From NCBI GenBank assembly GCA_046263055.1, contig JBHELO010000111.1, positions 1 through 9,794 on the forward strand: a stretch of DNA of 9,794 bases, read 5' to 3'. How positions within the stretch are numbered: position 1 is the first letter of the stretch; the number at the start of each line of letters is the position of its first letter. The notes below the pieces were generated by a model. It made no database searches, had not been told where the DNA came from, and saw only the letters and a list, made by a program, of their open reading frames with translations. The DNA is from DATAQC01 sp046263055. GTDB taxonomy: Bacteria > Actinomycetota > Acidimicrobiia > Acidimicrobiales > AC-14. Shown here piece by piece: positions 1 through 7,025 of this stretch. Made by a program: the position numbers and the translations under genes.

Positions 1-106
1 CGACGAAGACGGGCCAGAACCACGACGTGGACGACCCTCGCTTCGTGCGGCCGCCGCCGGTGCGGGCCACGCGGGCCACCTTCTTGCTGGAGGACGCCTT
101 TCCCAT
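1..106 (-). CDS. N-terminus of a small basic, probably membrane-anchored protein (cut by window edge)
   Basis: The gene starts with ATG at 106-104 on the minus strand and runs off the left edge, so only about 35 residues are visible. They begin MGKASSSKK, continue with a Lys/Arg/Gly-rich stretch (about residues 8-23), and end in a Trp/Phe/Val-rich run (SWFWPVFV) that looks like the start of a membrane segment with the basic tail in the cytoplasm. It begins 12 nt after the stop of the upstream glycosyltransferase and is probably the next gene of the operon. A TAGGTT hexamer overlapping the glycosyltransferase stop codon, 9 nt before the ATG, could act as a weak -10. From memory, Acidimicrobiia-type genomes have similar short proteins beginning MGKASSSKKVAR, but I cannot name a function. 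Confidence 0.6.
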   Translation of the reverse strand, partial: MGKASSSKKVARVARTGGGRTKRGSSTSWFWPVFV

Positions 107-118
107 GTGGGCTCGAAC

Positions 119-1072
119 CTACCGCACGGGGCTGCGGCCCCCGCCTCGTCCCGCCCGCTGGGCCCCTGGCGGCGATGGCGACCGGCGGCGTGCCGCCCCC
201 CCGGCCTCGACGGCGTGGGGAAGGCCGCGGCGGGCCCGCTGGGCCCACGCCAGCACCGTGCGCACGGCCAGCCCGGCGGCCACGAGAGGCAGTACGGCGC
301 GGCGGGCGCCCGTGGTGGTCCGGCCCGCGAAGCGCAGTAGCGACCGATGGTGGGCGGCGATCATCCGGTACGGCGCCAGGTCGCTCGACGCTCCCACCGT
401 GTGGACCACCCGGGCCTCGGGCACGTAGCCCACGCGCCAGCCGGCGCGCCCCAGCCGCCAGCACAGGTCCACGTCCTCCACGTACATGAAGTACGCCTCG
501 TCGAACCCGCCGACCGCTTCGAAGGCGCCCCGGCGGGCCAGCAGGCAGGTGCCCGACACCCAGTCGACGTCGCCCGGGCGGTCACAGTCGGCGTCGAGCA
601 TCTTGTAGCGGCGGCTGAAGCGGTTGTCGGGGCAAACGAGGCCCACAAAGGCGTGGCCCAGGGCGACGCCGAGGTCCGGGAAGCGGCGCACCGAGGGGTA
701 CCGGGAGCCGTCGGGGTTGTCCACCCGGGGTCCGACCACGGCCAGGGAGGGGTCGGCGCCCAGGGCCGCCACCAGGGCCGCCACTGCGCCCGGGCACACC
801 ACGGCGTCGGGGTTCAGAATCAGCACGAGGGGGGCGGTGGTGGCGCCCACGCCCCGGTTGGCGGCCCGCCCGAACCCCAGGTTGGCGCCGGTGGGGAGGA
901 ACGTGGCGGCGGGGTCGGCCCCGGCGAGGGCGGCATCCGAGCCGTCGGCCGAGTCGTTGTCCACCACCACGACGTCGCCCACCCCCTCCGCCCGCAGGCT
1001 GGCGACGCAGCGCAGCAGGTGATCGCGGGTGTTGTAGTTGACGACGATGGCGGCCACGTCGGCGTTGGTCAT
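119..1072 (-). CDS. Family 2 glycosyltransferase, WbbL/rhamnosyltransferase-like
   Basis: This 317-residue GT-A fold glycosyltransferase probably transfers a sugar from a nucleotide-sugar donor to a lipid-linked or growing surface glycan at the inner face of the membrane. The N-terminal part has VVNYNTRDHL (about residues 10-20), VVVVDNDSADGS (34-45) and LNPDA (86-90), the last at the place of the DxD metal/nucleotide-sugar motif. The acceptor side has WVSGTCLLARR (171-181) and FDEAYFMYVEDVDLCWR (190-206), typical of WbbL-type rhamnosyltransferases. A weakly hydrophobic stretch lies near 254-272, followed by a low-complexity Ala/Arg/Pro tail. The ATG at 1072 overlaps the stop of the upstream glycosyltransferase remnant (ATGA). 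The same frame stays open far upstream, but that part is a shadow of the decarboxylase gene. Rhamnose or xylose are plausible donors given the neighbouring genes, but specificity is inferred. Confidence 0.9.
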   Translation of the reverse strand: MTNADVAAIVVNYNTRDHLLRCVASLRAEGVGDVVVVDNDSADGSDAALAGADPAATFLPTGANLGFGRAANRGVGATTAPLVLILNPDAVVCPGAVAALVAALGADPSLAVVGPRVDNPDGSRYPSVRRFPDLGVALGHAFVGLVCPDNRFSRRYKMLDADCDRPGDVDWVSGTCLLARRGAFEAVGGFDEAYFMYVEDVDLCWRLGRAGWRVGYVPEARVVHTVGASSDLAPYRMIAAHHRSLLRFAGRTTTGARRAVLPLVAAGLAVRTVLAWAQRARRGLPHAVEAGGAARRRSPSPPGAQRAGRGGGRSPVR

Positions 1073-1269
1073 GCGACCCGCCCGCGGTCGAAGAGCTTGT
1101 AGCCGGTGAGCATGTCGGTAAGCGTCGTGCGGTAGGCGACGTTGGTGGCGAGGGATGCGAGGCGGTTGCCGGCCAACAGCCGCAAGGAGTGGTTCACCAC
1201 CGACGGGAGCGGTAGGCCGGTGCGGCCTGGGGGAAGGGCGCTGGGACCTCCGGCGCCGTGCCCGGGGGG
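1069..1269 (-). pseudogene. Remnant of a DPM1-like family 2 glycosyltransferase
   Basis: Directly after the stop of the UDP-glucuronate decarboxylase, and in the same frame, 66 codons stay open to a TGA at 1071-1069. The last 40 or so residues read like the middle of a dolichyl/polyprenyl-phosphate sugar synthase: LRLLAGNRLASLATNVAYR followed by LTDMLTGYKLFDR. In this family that segment (GNR...TNxxY...LTDMxTGYKxF) lies after the catalytic GT-A core and before a further 70 or so residues. Here the whole nucleotide-binding N-terminus (roughly 130 residues) and the C-terminus are missing. There is no ATG and no evident ribosome binding site; GTG codons inside are the only possible starts. Its stop overlaps the start of the next glycosyltransferase (ATGA), as if the ancestral gene pair were translationally coupled. 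I read it as a two-sided deletion remnant; an assembly deletion is the alternative. Confidence 0.65.
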
Positions 1270-2205
1270 TCAGCCACGGCGGAACCACTCGGCGGTGAGG
1301 GCCAACCCGTCCTCCAGGCCGGTGGTCGGCTCCCACCCGAGGACCCGCCGGGCCAGGGAGATGTCGGGCTGCCGCTGGGCGGGATCGTCGACGGGCCGGG
1401 CCAGGAACGTGAGCTCGGACGACGAGCCCGTCACCGCCAGGGCGGCCTCGGCCAACTCCAGGATCGTGTACTCCTCGGGGTTGCCGATGTTCACCGGGCC
1501 GAGGTGGTCGGAGTCGAGGAGGGCGAGGATGCCCCGCACCTCGTCGTCCACGTAGCAGAAGCTCCGGGTCTGGCTTCCGTCCCCGTACACCGTGAGCGGC
1601 CGGCCGGCGAGGGCCTGGACCAAGAAGTTGGACACCGCCCGCCCGTCGTCGGGCCTCATCCGGGGCCCGAACGTGTTGAAGATGCGCACGATGCGGACGT
1701 CCACGCCGTGGTGGCGAGAGTAGGCCATGGTCATGGCCTCGGCGAAGCGCTTGGCCTCGTCGTAAACGCTGCGGGGGCCGTTGGGGTTGACGTTGCCCCA
1801 ATACGTCTCGGGCTGGGGGTGGACCAGGGGGTCGCCGTAGACCTCGCTGGTGGAGGCGAGCAGGAAGCGGGCGCCCTTGGCGCGGGCCAGGCCCAGGGCG
1901 TTGTGGGTCCCCCGGCTGCCCGCCAGCATGATCGGGATCGGGATGCGGTCGAAGTCGGCGGGCGACGCGGGACTGGCCAGATGGAGCACCGCGTCCACCG
2001 CGCCGTCCACCCGGAACGGCTCGGTGACGTCGTGGAGGACGAAGGAGAACCGGGGGTCGGCGTCGAGCATGGCGACGTTGGCGGCCGAACCGGTGACCAG
2101 GTTGTCGACGGCCACCACCTCGTCGCCCCGGGCCAGCAGGTCCCGGCACAGGTGCGATCCCACGAACCCCCCGCCGCCGGTGACGACCACCCGCCGGCTG
2201 CTCAT
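1270..2205 (-). CDS. uxs: UDP-glucuronate decarboxylase (UDP-xylose synthase)
   Basis: This 311-residue extended short-chain dehydrogenase/reductase is of the UXS type. It oxidises and decarboxylates UDP-glucuronate and reduces the intermediate to UDP-xylose in the cytoplasm using tightly bound NAD. The Rossmann motif TGGGGFVGSH is at residues 9-18. HLASPASP (75-82), LLASTSEVYGDP (115-126) and QPETYWGNVNP (131-141) are signatures of this subfamily, as are RIFNTFGPRM (174-183) and VYGDGSQTRSF (207-217). The catalytic Thr-Ser-Glu is 119-121 and YxxxK is Tyr148/Lys152. The length is normal for bacterial UXS. The ATG start at 2205 is preceded by AGAGGG, a good ribosome binding site, 25 nt after the ugd stop. 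Ugd just upstream makes its substrate, so the two genes form consecutive steps. The frame stays open past the stop into a glycosyltransferase remnant. Confidence 0.93.
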   Translation of the reverse strand: MSSRRVVVTGGGGFVGSHLCRDLLARGDEVVAVDNLVTGSAANVAMLDADPRFSFVLHDVTEPFRVDGAVDAVLHLASPASPADFDRIPIPIMLAGSRGTHNALGLARAKGARFLLASTSEVYGDPLVHPQPETYWGNVNPNGPRSVYDEAKRFAEAMTMAYSRHHGVDVRIVRIFNTFGPRMRPDDGRAVSNFLVQALAGRPLTVYGDGSQTRSFCYVDDEVRGILALLDSDHLGPVNIGNPEEYTILELAEAALAVTGSSSELTFLARPVDDPAQRQPDISLARRVLGWEPTTGLEDGLALTAEWFRRG

Positions 2206-2230
2206 GCCCGCCCTCTCGTCGGTGGACGGA

Positions 2231-3523
2231 TCACCGACCGATGCCCTCGTAGGCGAAGCCGGCCGGGCGGAGGACTGCGGGGTCGAGGAGGTTGCGGGCG
2301 TCCACGATGGCCCGTCGGGACAGGGCCTCGCCCACCTTGGCGAAGTCGAGGCGGCGGAACTCGTCCCACTCGGTCAGCACCGCCAGCACCGCCGCCCCCC
2401 CGCATGCCGCGTAGGGATCGGCCATCAGCTCGATGCCTTCCAGGGCGGGCATCGTGGCGGCCACGCCGGCGGCGGGCACCGACGGGTCGTAGGCCTGGAC
2501 CCGGGCCCCGAGGGCCCGCAGTCGGCCGATGACCTCCAGTGCCGGAGAGTTGCGCAGGTCGTCGGTGCGGGCCTTGAAGGTGAGGCCCCAGGCGGCCACC
2601 GTCGCCCCATGCACGGACCCCCCGGCGAGGCGGACGACCTTGGCCACCACCCGCTGGAACTGCTCACGGTTCACCTCCTGCACGCCCCGGAGCAGCCCGA
2701 AGTCGTATCCCCGGTCCTCGGCGATGCGCACCAGCGCGCTGGTGTCCTTCGGGAAGCAGGAGCCCCCCCATCCGGGCCCGGGGCGGAGGAACTCGAAGCC
2801 GATGCGGCGGTCGTAGCCCATGGCCAGCACCACGTCGCGCACGTCGGCGCCGACCGCCTCGCACACGTTGGCCACCGCGTTCACGAAGCTCACCTTGGTG
2901 GCCAGGAAGGCGTTGCACGCGTACTTGATGGTCTCGGCGGTGGCCGGGTCGGTGACGATGACGGGCGCCGCGATCGACGAGAAGAGCGACGCCACCCTCC
3001 CCGCCGCCGCCTGGTCCTCACTGCCGATGACGATGCGGTCGGGGTGGAGGAAGTCGGAGACGGCGGAGCCCTCGCGCAGGAACTCGGGGTTGGACACGAC
3101 GGAGACGTCCTCCCGCCCGAGCGCCTCCTCCACGACGCGGGTGGATCCCACCGGCACGGTGGACTTGTTGACCACCACCGCCTCGGTGGGCAGCACCGGC
3201 CCGATCTCGGCCGCCGCCGACCGCAGGTAGGAGAGGTCGGCGGAGCCGTCGTCGGACTGCGGCGTGGGAACGCACAGGTAGGCGAACTCGCAGGTGGAGG
3301 CGGCGTGGGCGGCGCCCAGCACGAACGACAGCCGGCTCCTGTCGATCCCCTCGCGGACGAGCTCGGGGAGCCCCGCCTCGAGGATGGGCACGTCACCCCT
3401 GGACAGGCGCTCGACCTTGTCGGGCACGACGTCGGCGCACACCACCTCGTGGCCCAGGTGGGCGAAGCAGGCCCCCGTGGTCAGGCCGACGTAGCCCGTC
3501 CCGACGACCGCGATCCGGCTCAC
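2231..3523 (-). CDS. ugd: UDP-glucose 6-dehydrogenase
   Basis: This 430-residue protein performs the NAD-dependent four-electron oxidation of UDP-glucose to UDP-glucuronate. The N-terminal NAD domain starts with VVGTGYVGL (6-14). NKSTVPVGST (119-128) and NPEFLREGSA (145-154) are family signatures. Conserved catalytic Lys200 and Asn204 lie in ETIKYACNAFLATK, and GGSCFPKD (253-260) carries the catalytic thiol Cys256. A C-terminal nucleotide-sugar-binding domain follows (WGLTFKARTDDLRNSPA, then YDP). The length is typical for bacterial Ugd. The GTG start at 3523 overlaps the rmlD stop by four bases (GTGA), implying translational coupling. The product feeds the decarboxylase encoded next, giving UDP-xylose; free UDP-glucuronate may also be used by glycosyltransferases. 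No key residue is missing. Confidence 0.96.
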   Translation of the reverse strand: MSRIAVVGTGYVGLTTGACFAHLGHEVVCADVVPDKVERLSRGDVPILEAGLPELVREGIDRSRLSFVLGAAHAASTCEFAYLCVPTPQSDDGSADLSYLRSAAAEIGPVLPTEAVVVNKSTVPVGSTRVVEEALGREDVSVVSNPEFLREGSAVSDFLHPDRIVIGSEDQAAAGRVASLFSSIAAPVIVTDPATAETIKYACNAFLATKVSFVNAVANVCEAVGADVRDVVLAMGYDRRIGFEFLRPGPGWGGSCFPKDTSALVRIAEDRGYDFGLLRGVQEVNREQFQRVVAKVVRLAGGSVHGATVAAWGLTFKARTDDLRNSPALEVIGRLRALGARVQAYDPSVPAAGVAATMPALEGIELMADPYAACGGAAVLAVLTEWDEFRRLDFAKVGEALSRRAIVDARNLLDPAVLRPAGFAYEGIGR

Positions 3524-4380
3524 CGGGCGGCCGGGACGGGACCGGGCAGGAGGTCGGGGACGAGGCGGGCCAGGGCGTCATGGTGGTCGGGGAGGAGGGG
3601 CACGTCGGACAGTCGGAGGGCGGCGTTGTCGAGCACCGCGTAGGGCGGGCGCACGGCCGGGCGGGGTGGGTCGAGCTGGCAGGTGTCGATGGGCCGGACC
3701 AGGTCGGGGTCGAGGCCGGCCACCGCCACTGCATCGCGGGCCAGCTGGTACCACGTGGTGGGCCCCTGGTTGGTGACGTGGAAGAGCCCGGGCCGGCGCT
3801 CGATCACCAGGCGGCGGATCATGCCCGCCAGGTCGGCGGCCATGGTGAGGCAGCCGTGCTGGTCGGCCACCACCGCCAGCCCGTGGCCGCCGGCGGCCCG
3901 GACCAGGATGGTGCGCACGAAGTTGCGCCCGTAGCGCCCGCACACCCACGAGGTGCGCACCACGGTGTCGTCGGGGCCCATCTCGATCTCGCCGCCCAGC
4001 TTCGAGTGGCCGTACGCGGAGAGCGGGTTGGGGGCGTCCCACTCCGTGTACGGGCGGGTCGAGGCACCGTCGAAGACGTAGTCGGTGGAGACGTAGCAGA
4101 CCCGGGCGCCCACCAGGCGGGCCGCCTCGACGACGTGTCGGGTGCCCAGGGCGTTGACCCGCAACGCCCGGTCGGGGTCGGACTCGCATCCGTCGACGTC
4201 GGTCCACGCCGCGGCGTGGATCACGGCGTCCGGCGAGGTCCCGGCGATGGCCGCTCGCACCGAGTCGCGGTCACCCACGTCGAGGGTGTCGAGGTCGGTG
4301 GCCACCACGTCGTGGCCGGCGAAGGCGTCCACCAACTCGCGGCCCAGCTGGCCGCCGGCGCCGGTGACGAGGACCCGCAC
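3520..4380 (-). CDS. rmlD: dTDP-4-dehydrorhamnose reductase
   Basis: This 286-residue short-chain dehydrogenase/reductase catalyses the last step of dTDP-L-rhamnose synthesis, the NAD(P)H reduction of dTDP-4-keto-L-rhamnose. The Rossmann motif TGAGGQLG is at residues 6-13. AAAWTDVDGCE (56-66) and VSTDYVFDG (97-105) are RmlD signatures, and the catalytic YxxxK is Tyr123/Lys127 in SAYGHSKLGGE. The C-terminal part includes GLFHVTNQGPTTWYQLA, normal for the family. I chose the GTG at 4380 because the Rossmann strand VRVLVTG begins there, only 2 nt after the rmlB stop. The frame is open far upstream, but that is a shadow of rmlB. The stop overlaps the ugd GTG start. An RmlC epimerase, needed between RmlB and RmlD, is not in the window. 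Confidence 0.93.
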   Translation of the reverse strand: MRVLVTGAGGQLGRELVDAFAGHDVVATDLDTLDVGDRDSVRAAIAGTSPDAVIHAAAWTDVDGCESDPDRALRVNALGTRHVVEAARLVGARVCYVSTDYVFDGASTRPYTEWDAPNPLSAYGHSKLGGEIEMGPDDTVVRTSWVCGRYGRNFVRTILVRAAGGHGLAVVADQHGCLTMAADLAGMIRRLVIERRPGLFHVTNQGPTTWYQLARDAVAVAGLDPDLVRPIDTCQLDPPRPAVRPPYAVLDNAALRLSDVPLLPDHHDALARLVPDLLPGPVPAAR

Positions 4381-4382
4381 GG

Positions 4383-5399
4383 TCAGGCGGGGGGCTGGGG
4401 CGCGGCCCAGTCGGTCTCCACGACCGGCGCCCGGTCCCGCAGGGGCTCCCACCAGTCGCGGTGCCGGGCGTACCAGGCGACGGTCTGGGCCAGGCCCTCG
4501 TCGAAGGGCACGCGTGCCTCCCATCCCAGCTCCCGGCGGATCTTGGAGGAGTCGAGCAGGTAGCGGCGGTCGTGGCCGGGGCGGTCGGGGACGATGGTCT
4601 TCAGGTCGGCCGGCTTGCCCAGGGCGGCGAGCACCACGTCGGCGATCTCCTCGATGCTGCGCTCCACCCCGCTGCCGACGTTGTAGGTCTCGCCCACCGT
4701 TCCCCGCTCGAGCACCGCCTCCACCGCCCGGCAGTGGTCGTCCACGTGGAGCCACTCCCGCCGGTTCTTGGTGGACGCGTACATGGGCAGCGGCTGGTCG
4801 TCGAGGGCCCGCACGGTGAAGAGGGGGATCACCTTCTCGGGGAACTGGTAGGGCCCGTAGTTGTTGCAGCAGTTGGTGAGGGTGACGGGCACACCGAAGC
4901 TCTCGTGGTACGCCCGCACCGCGTGGTCGGCCCCCGCCTTGGACGCGTTGTACGGCGTCCGGGGCCGGTAGGGCGACTCCTCGGTGAACGACTCGTCGGT
5001 GTCCAGGTCGAGGTCGCCGTAGACCTCGCAGGTGGAGATGTGGTGGAAGCGGCCCACCCCCGCCCGGCGGGAGGCCTCCAGGAGGGTCTGGGTGCCGACC
5101 ACGTTGGTGCGGAAGAACCGCCCGGGGTCGACCACCGCCAGGCTGTTGTGGGACTCGGCCGCGAAGTTGACCACCGTGTCCACCGACGACCGGCGGAGCG
5201 TGGCTTCCACCACCGGGCCGTCGCCGATGTCGCCCTCCACGAAGGTGACCTCGGGGCCGAGGCCGTCGAGGTTGGCGCGGTTGCCGGCGTAGGTCAGGGC
5301 GTCGAAGGCCACGACCGAGTCGCCGGGGTGGGTCGACGTCCAGTACCGGACGAAGTTCGACCCGATGAACCCGGCCGCCCCGGTCACGAGCAGTCTCAT
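4383..5399 (-). CDS. rmlB: dTDP-glucose 4,6-dehydratase, variant active site
   Basis: This 338-residue extended short-chain dehydrogenase/reductase is expected to convert dTDP-glucose to dTDP-4-keto-6-deoxyglucose, the second step of the rhamnose pathway. Seen: TGAAGFIGSN (6-15), FDALTYAGN (32-40), YxxxK at Tyr150/Lys154 (TPYNASKAGADH), NCCNNYGPYQFPEKVIPLF (176-194) and NRREWLHVDDHC, all typical of RmlB. Two positions are unusual. The catalytic triplet, normally Thr-Asp-Glu, reads Thr123-Cys124-Glu125 (ISTCEVYGDL), and the usual AESHVDRS reads AESHNSLA (81-88). The Asp is the expected proton donor in characterised RmlB, so a related nucleotide-sugar substrate or a modified mechanism is possible. 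I chose the ATG at 5399 because it begins the Rossmann strand and sits 7 nt after a TAGCGT -10 element; an upstream GTG at 5435 is open but adds no homology. It is the first gene of the sugar operon. Confidence 0.88.
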   Translation of the reverse strand: MRLLVTGAAGFIGSNFVRYWTSTHPGDSVVAFDALTYAGNRANLDGLGPEVTFVEGDIGDGPVVEATLRRSSVDTVVNFAAESHNSLAVVDPGRFFRTNVVGTQTLLEASRRAGVGRFHHISTCEVYGDLDLDTDESFTEESPYRPRTPYNASKAGADHAVRAYHESFGVPVTLTNCCNNYGPYQFPEKVIPLFTVRALDDQPLPMYASTKNRREWLHVDDHCRAVEAVLERGTVGETYNVGSGVERSIEEIADVVLAALGKPADLKTIVPDRPGHDRRYLLDSSKIRRELGWEARVPFDEGLAQTVAWYARHRDWWEPLRDRAPVVETDWAAPQPPA

Positions 5400-5406
5400 G
5401 GCGCCC

Positions 5407-5412
5407 ACGCTA
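5407..5412 (-). promoter_or_regulatory. -10 element (TAGCGT) for rmlB, leaderless arrangement
   Basis: On the minus strand TAGCGT (fits the actinobacterial TAnnnT) is followed by 7 nt and then the rmlB ATG at 5399. Transcription would start at or next to the start codon, giving a leaderless mRNA. No clear -35 is visible. The same spacing recurs before other genes in this window, which strengthens the call. Confidence 0.55.
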
Positions 5413-5458
5413 CCGGTTGGGCAGCGCCGGCCCACCGGGGCCGTCGCCAGTCGGTGCG

Positions 5459-5507
5459 CCGGCTCCAGCCGGAGTGACCGGTGCGCCGGGCGCGGCCGGC
5501 CGCCCGG
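5459..5507 (-). terminator. Hairpins after the LCP gene, possible terminator
   Basis: Immediately after the LCP stop codon (minus-strand direction) 5486-5507 can form a 7-bp GC stem (CCGGGCG with CGCCCGG, 8-nt loop). Further on, 5459-5472 holds CCGGCT-CC-AGCCGG. There is no T-tract, so this would be a GC-only actinobacterial-type terminator. It lies between LCP and the rmlB promoter, which suggests separate transcription units. Such stems also arise by chance in GC-rich DNA. Confidence 0.35.
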
Positions 5508-6953
5508 TCAGCAGGACGGGGTGCTGGGGGCGCCCTTGGGCTGGGGGACCCCGGTGGGGGCCTTGGTGGTGGGGGCCGACGCGGTGGTGGAGGGCTCGGA
5601 GCCCGAGCCCGCGCCCGCCGCCGGCGTGTCCCGGACGCCCCGGTAGTCGGTGCCCACGGTAAGGGTGAGGTCGATGGTGCGGAGGGTGGCGTCCTCCTTC
5701 TCGCTGGCCCCCGACGGGAGGTAGGCGGCGAGGGCGTCGGCCTTGGCCTTCTGACCGGAGGCGTAGCGGATGGTGGTGTGCGTGTAGTTGAAGGCGTCGG
5801 CGTCGCCCCGATCGGCCACGGTGAAGCCCACCCGCTGGAGGTCGGCGCCCGCCTTGGCCGCCGCCCCCTCCGACCCGTTGCCGTTGAGCACCCGCACCCG
5901 CACGTCACCCGGGCGGACGGCCGTCCCCGGCTGAGCGCCCACGCCGTTGAGGCGGTCCAGGGACGCCTGGGCGTCGGCCCGGTTGAGCTTGAGCACGTCG
6001 GCACCGCCGATGGTGACGGGGGTGGTGGGCAGGGTCAGCATGTCGACGGTGTCGGGGTTCAGGGACTTGAACCGCCGGGTCACCTTCACGATGTCGCTGG
6101 TGGACATGGCCGAGTCGATGGTGACGTCCTTGACACCGATGCCCACCAGGCGGTTCAGGGTGAGCGGGTTGCCGATGCCCGAGGCCACCGCCTTCTTCAT
6201 CATGCGGCGGATGAAGTCCTGCTGGCGCTGGATGCGGCCCAGGTCGGAGGTGGGGTCCGTGCGCCACTGGCCGGACTCGTAGTACTCGTAGTGCCGGCTG
6301 CGGACCCAGGCCAGGGCGGTGTCGCCGTTGAAGGCGATGCACCCCGGGTTCTTGATGTCCAGGCCGCTGTAGGCGTCGCGAGCCGGCGCGGGCACGTACA
6401 CGTTCACCCCGCCCACGGTGTTCACGATGTCCCGGAACCCGACGAAGTCGACCTCCACGTAGTGGTTGATCGAGATGCCGAGGTTGTCCTTGATCGTCTG
6501 CACGAGGGCGCTGGGCCCGCCACTGGCGAACGACGAGTTGATCCGGTCCGACTTCGTGCCGCCGGCGATGCGGACGTACAGGTCCCGGGGGATGGAGAGG
6601 ATCGCCGCCTTCTGGGCGTTGGCGTCGATGTGCAGCACCATGATCGTGTCGCTGCGCTGGCCGCTCACCTGGTTCTTGCCGGCCTGGTCGGCAAGGTCGC
6701 CGGTGAGGTTGGCCCGGCTGTCGGAGCCCACCAGCAGGACGTTCATGACCGCGCCCTTGTCGCTCGCCAGGTTGGGCAGCGTCACCCGGTGGATCTGGTT
6801 CAGTCGCCACTTGAAGTAGGCGTAGCCGCTTCCCGCCGCCACCAGGGCGACGGTGAGCAGGACGCAAGTACCGATGGCGAGTCGTCGGGGCCAGCGACGG
6901 CCGGCCGGCGGAGGTGCCGTCGCCGGGCGCGTCGCCCCGCGAAGGGCTACCAC
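5508..6953 (-). CDS. LytR-CpsA-Psr (LCP) family glycopolymer transferase with LytR_C domain
   Basis: LCP proteins are membrane-anchored enzymes that attach glycopolymers from polyprenyl carriers to peptidoglycan on the outer face of the membrane. Numbered from the GTG at 6953 (481 residues), a basic cytoplasmic tail (GRRWPRR) is followed by one membrane helix at about 25-46. The LCP domain then shows NVLLVGSDSR (71-80), RSDTIMVLHID (100-110), AILSIPRDLYV (117-127, the conserved Arg-Asp pair), ALAWVRSRH (213-221) and LGRIQRQQDF (238-247). A LytR_C domain begins near 350 (VRVRVLNGNGSEG), and a Ser/Thr/Pro/Gly tail ends in Cys. The start is uncertain. GTG 6953 lies 7 nt after TAGCCT. An in-frame GTG at 7004 (498 residues) is also possible and lies 5 nt after TACGGT; it adds only a Gly/Pro-rich stretch. 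Its place beside the sugar operon fits assembly of a wall-linked polysaccharide. Confidence 0.93.
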   Translation of the reverse strand: MVALRGATRPATAPPPAGRRWPRRLAIGTCVLLTVALVAAGSGYAYFKWRLNQIHRVTLPNLASDKGAVMNVLLVGSDSRANLTGDLADQAGKNQVSGQRSDTIMVLHIDANAQKAAILSIPRDLYVRIAGGTKSDRINSSFASGGPSALVQTIKDNLGISINHYVEVDFVGFRDIVNTVGGVNVYVPAPARDAYSGLDIKNPGCIAFNGDTALAWVRSRHYEYYESGQWRTDPTSDLGRIQRQQDFIRRMMKKAVASGIGNPLTLNRLVGIGVKDVTIDSAMSTSDIVKVTRRFKSLNPDTVDMLTLPTTPVTIGGADVLKLNRADAQASLDRLNGVGAQPGTAVRPGDVRVRVLNGNGSEGAAAKAGADLQRVGFTVADRGDADAFNYTHTTIRYASGQKAKADALAAYLPSGASEKEDATLRTIDLTLTVGTDYRGVRDTPAAGAGSGSEPSTTASAPTTKAPTGVPQPKGAPSTPSC

Positions 6954-6960
6954 GGGGACG

Positions 6961-6966
6961 AGGCTA
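6961..6966 (-). promoter_or_regulatory. -10 element (TAGCCT) for the LCP gene
   Basis: Minus-strand TAGCCT is followed by 7 nt and GTG at 6953, matching the spacing before rmlB. It supports the shorter LCP start and a leaderless transcript. A second TAnnnT (TACGGT, 7015-7010) precedes the alternative GTG at 7004 by 5 nt, so both starts remain possible. No -35 is obvious. Confidence 0.4.
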
Positions 6967-7013
6967 TCCGGGCCGGGCGCCGGGGATCCCGCGACCCCCC
7001 GCACGCCCGACCG

Positions 7014-7019
7014 TAGGCT
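7014..7019 (+). promoter_or_regulatory. -10 element (TAGGCT) for the pabB-pabC unit
   Basis: TAGGCT is followed by 6 nt (GGCGCC) and the ATG at 7026, so the transcript would be leaderless. It lies in the short divergent interval with the LCP gene and overlaps the candidate minus-strand TACGGT element at 7010-7015. The retained promoter contrasts with the damaged genes it would drive. Confidence 0.5.
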
Positions 7020-7025
7020 GGCGCC

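Noticed and set aside
119..2149. Single long minus-strand reading frame of 676 codons
   Set aside because: Only the part from 1072 down is a glycosyltransferase; the upstream part is an Arg/Pro/Gly-rich shadow of the decarboxylase in another frame.
1258..5477. Long plus-strand reading frames opposite the sugar operon (1258-2532, 1850-3643, 3580-4563, 4461-5477)
   Set aside because: They have no recognisable motifs and show the Val/Gly/His/Arg-rich composition of antisense frames in GC-rich DNA; the minus strand carries clear enzymes across the same bases.
5481..7016. 511-codon plus-strand frame opposite the LCP gene
   Set aside because: It is antisense to a fully motif-supported LCP protein and shows no domain of its own.
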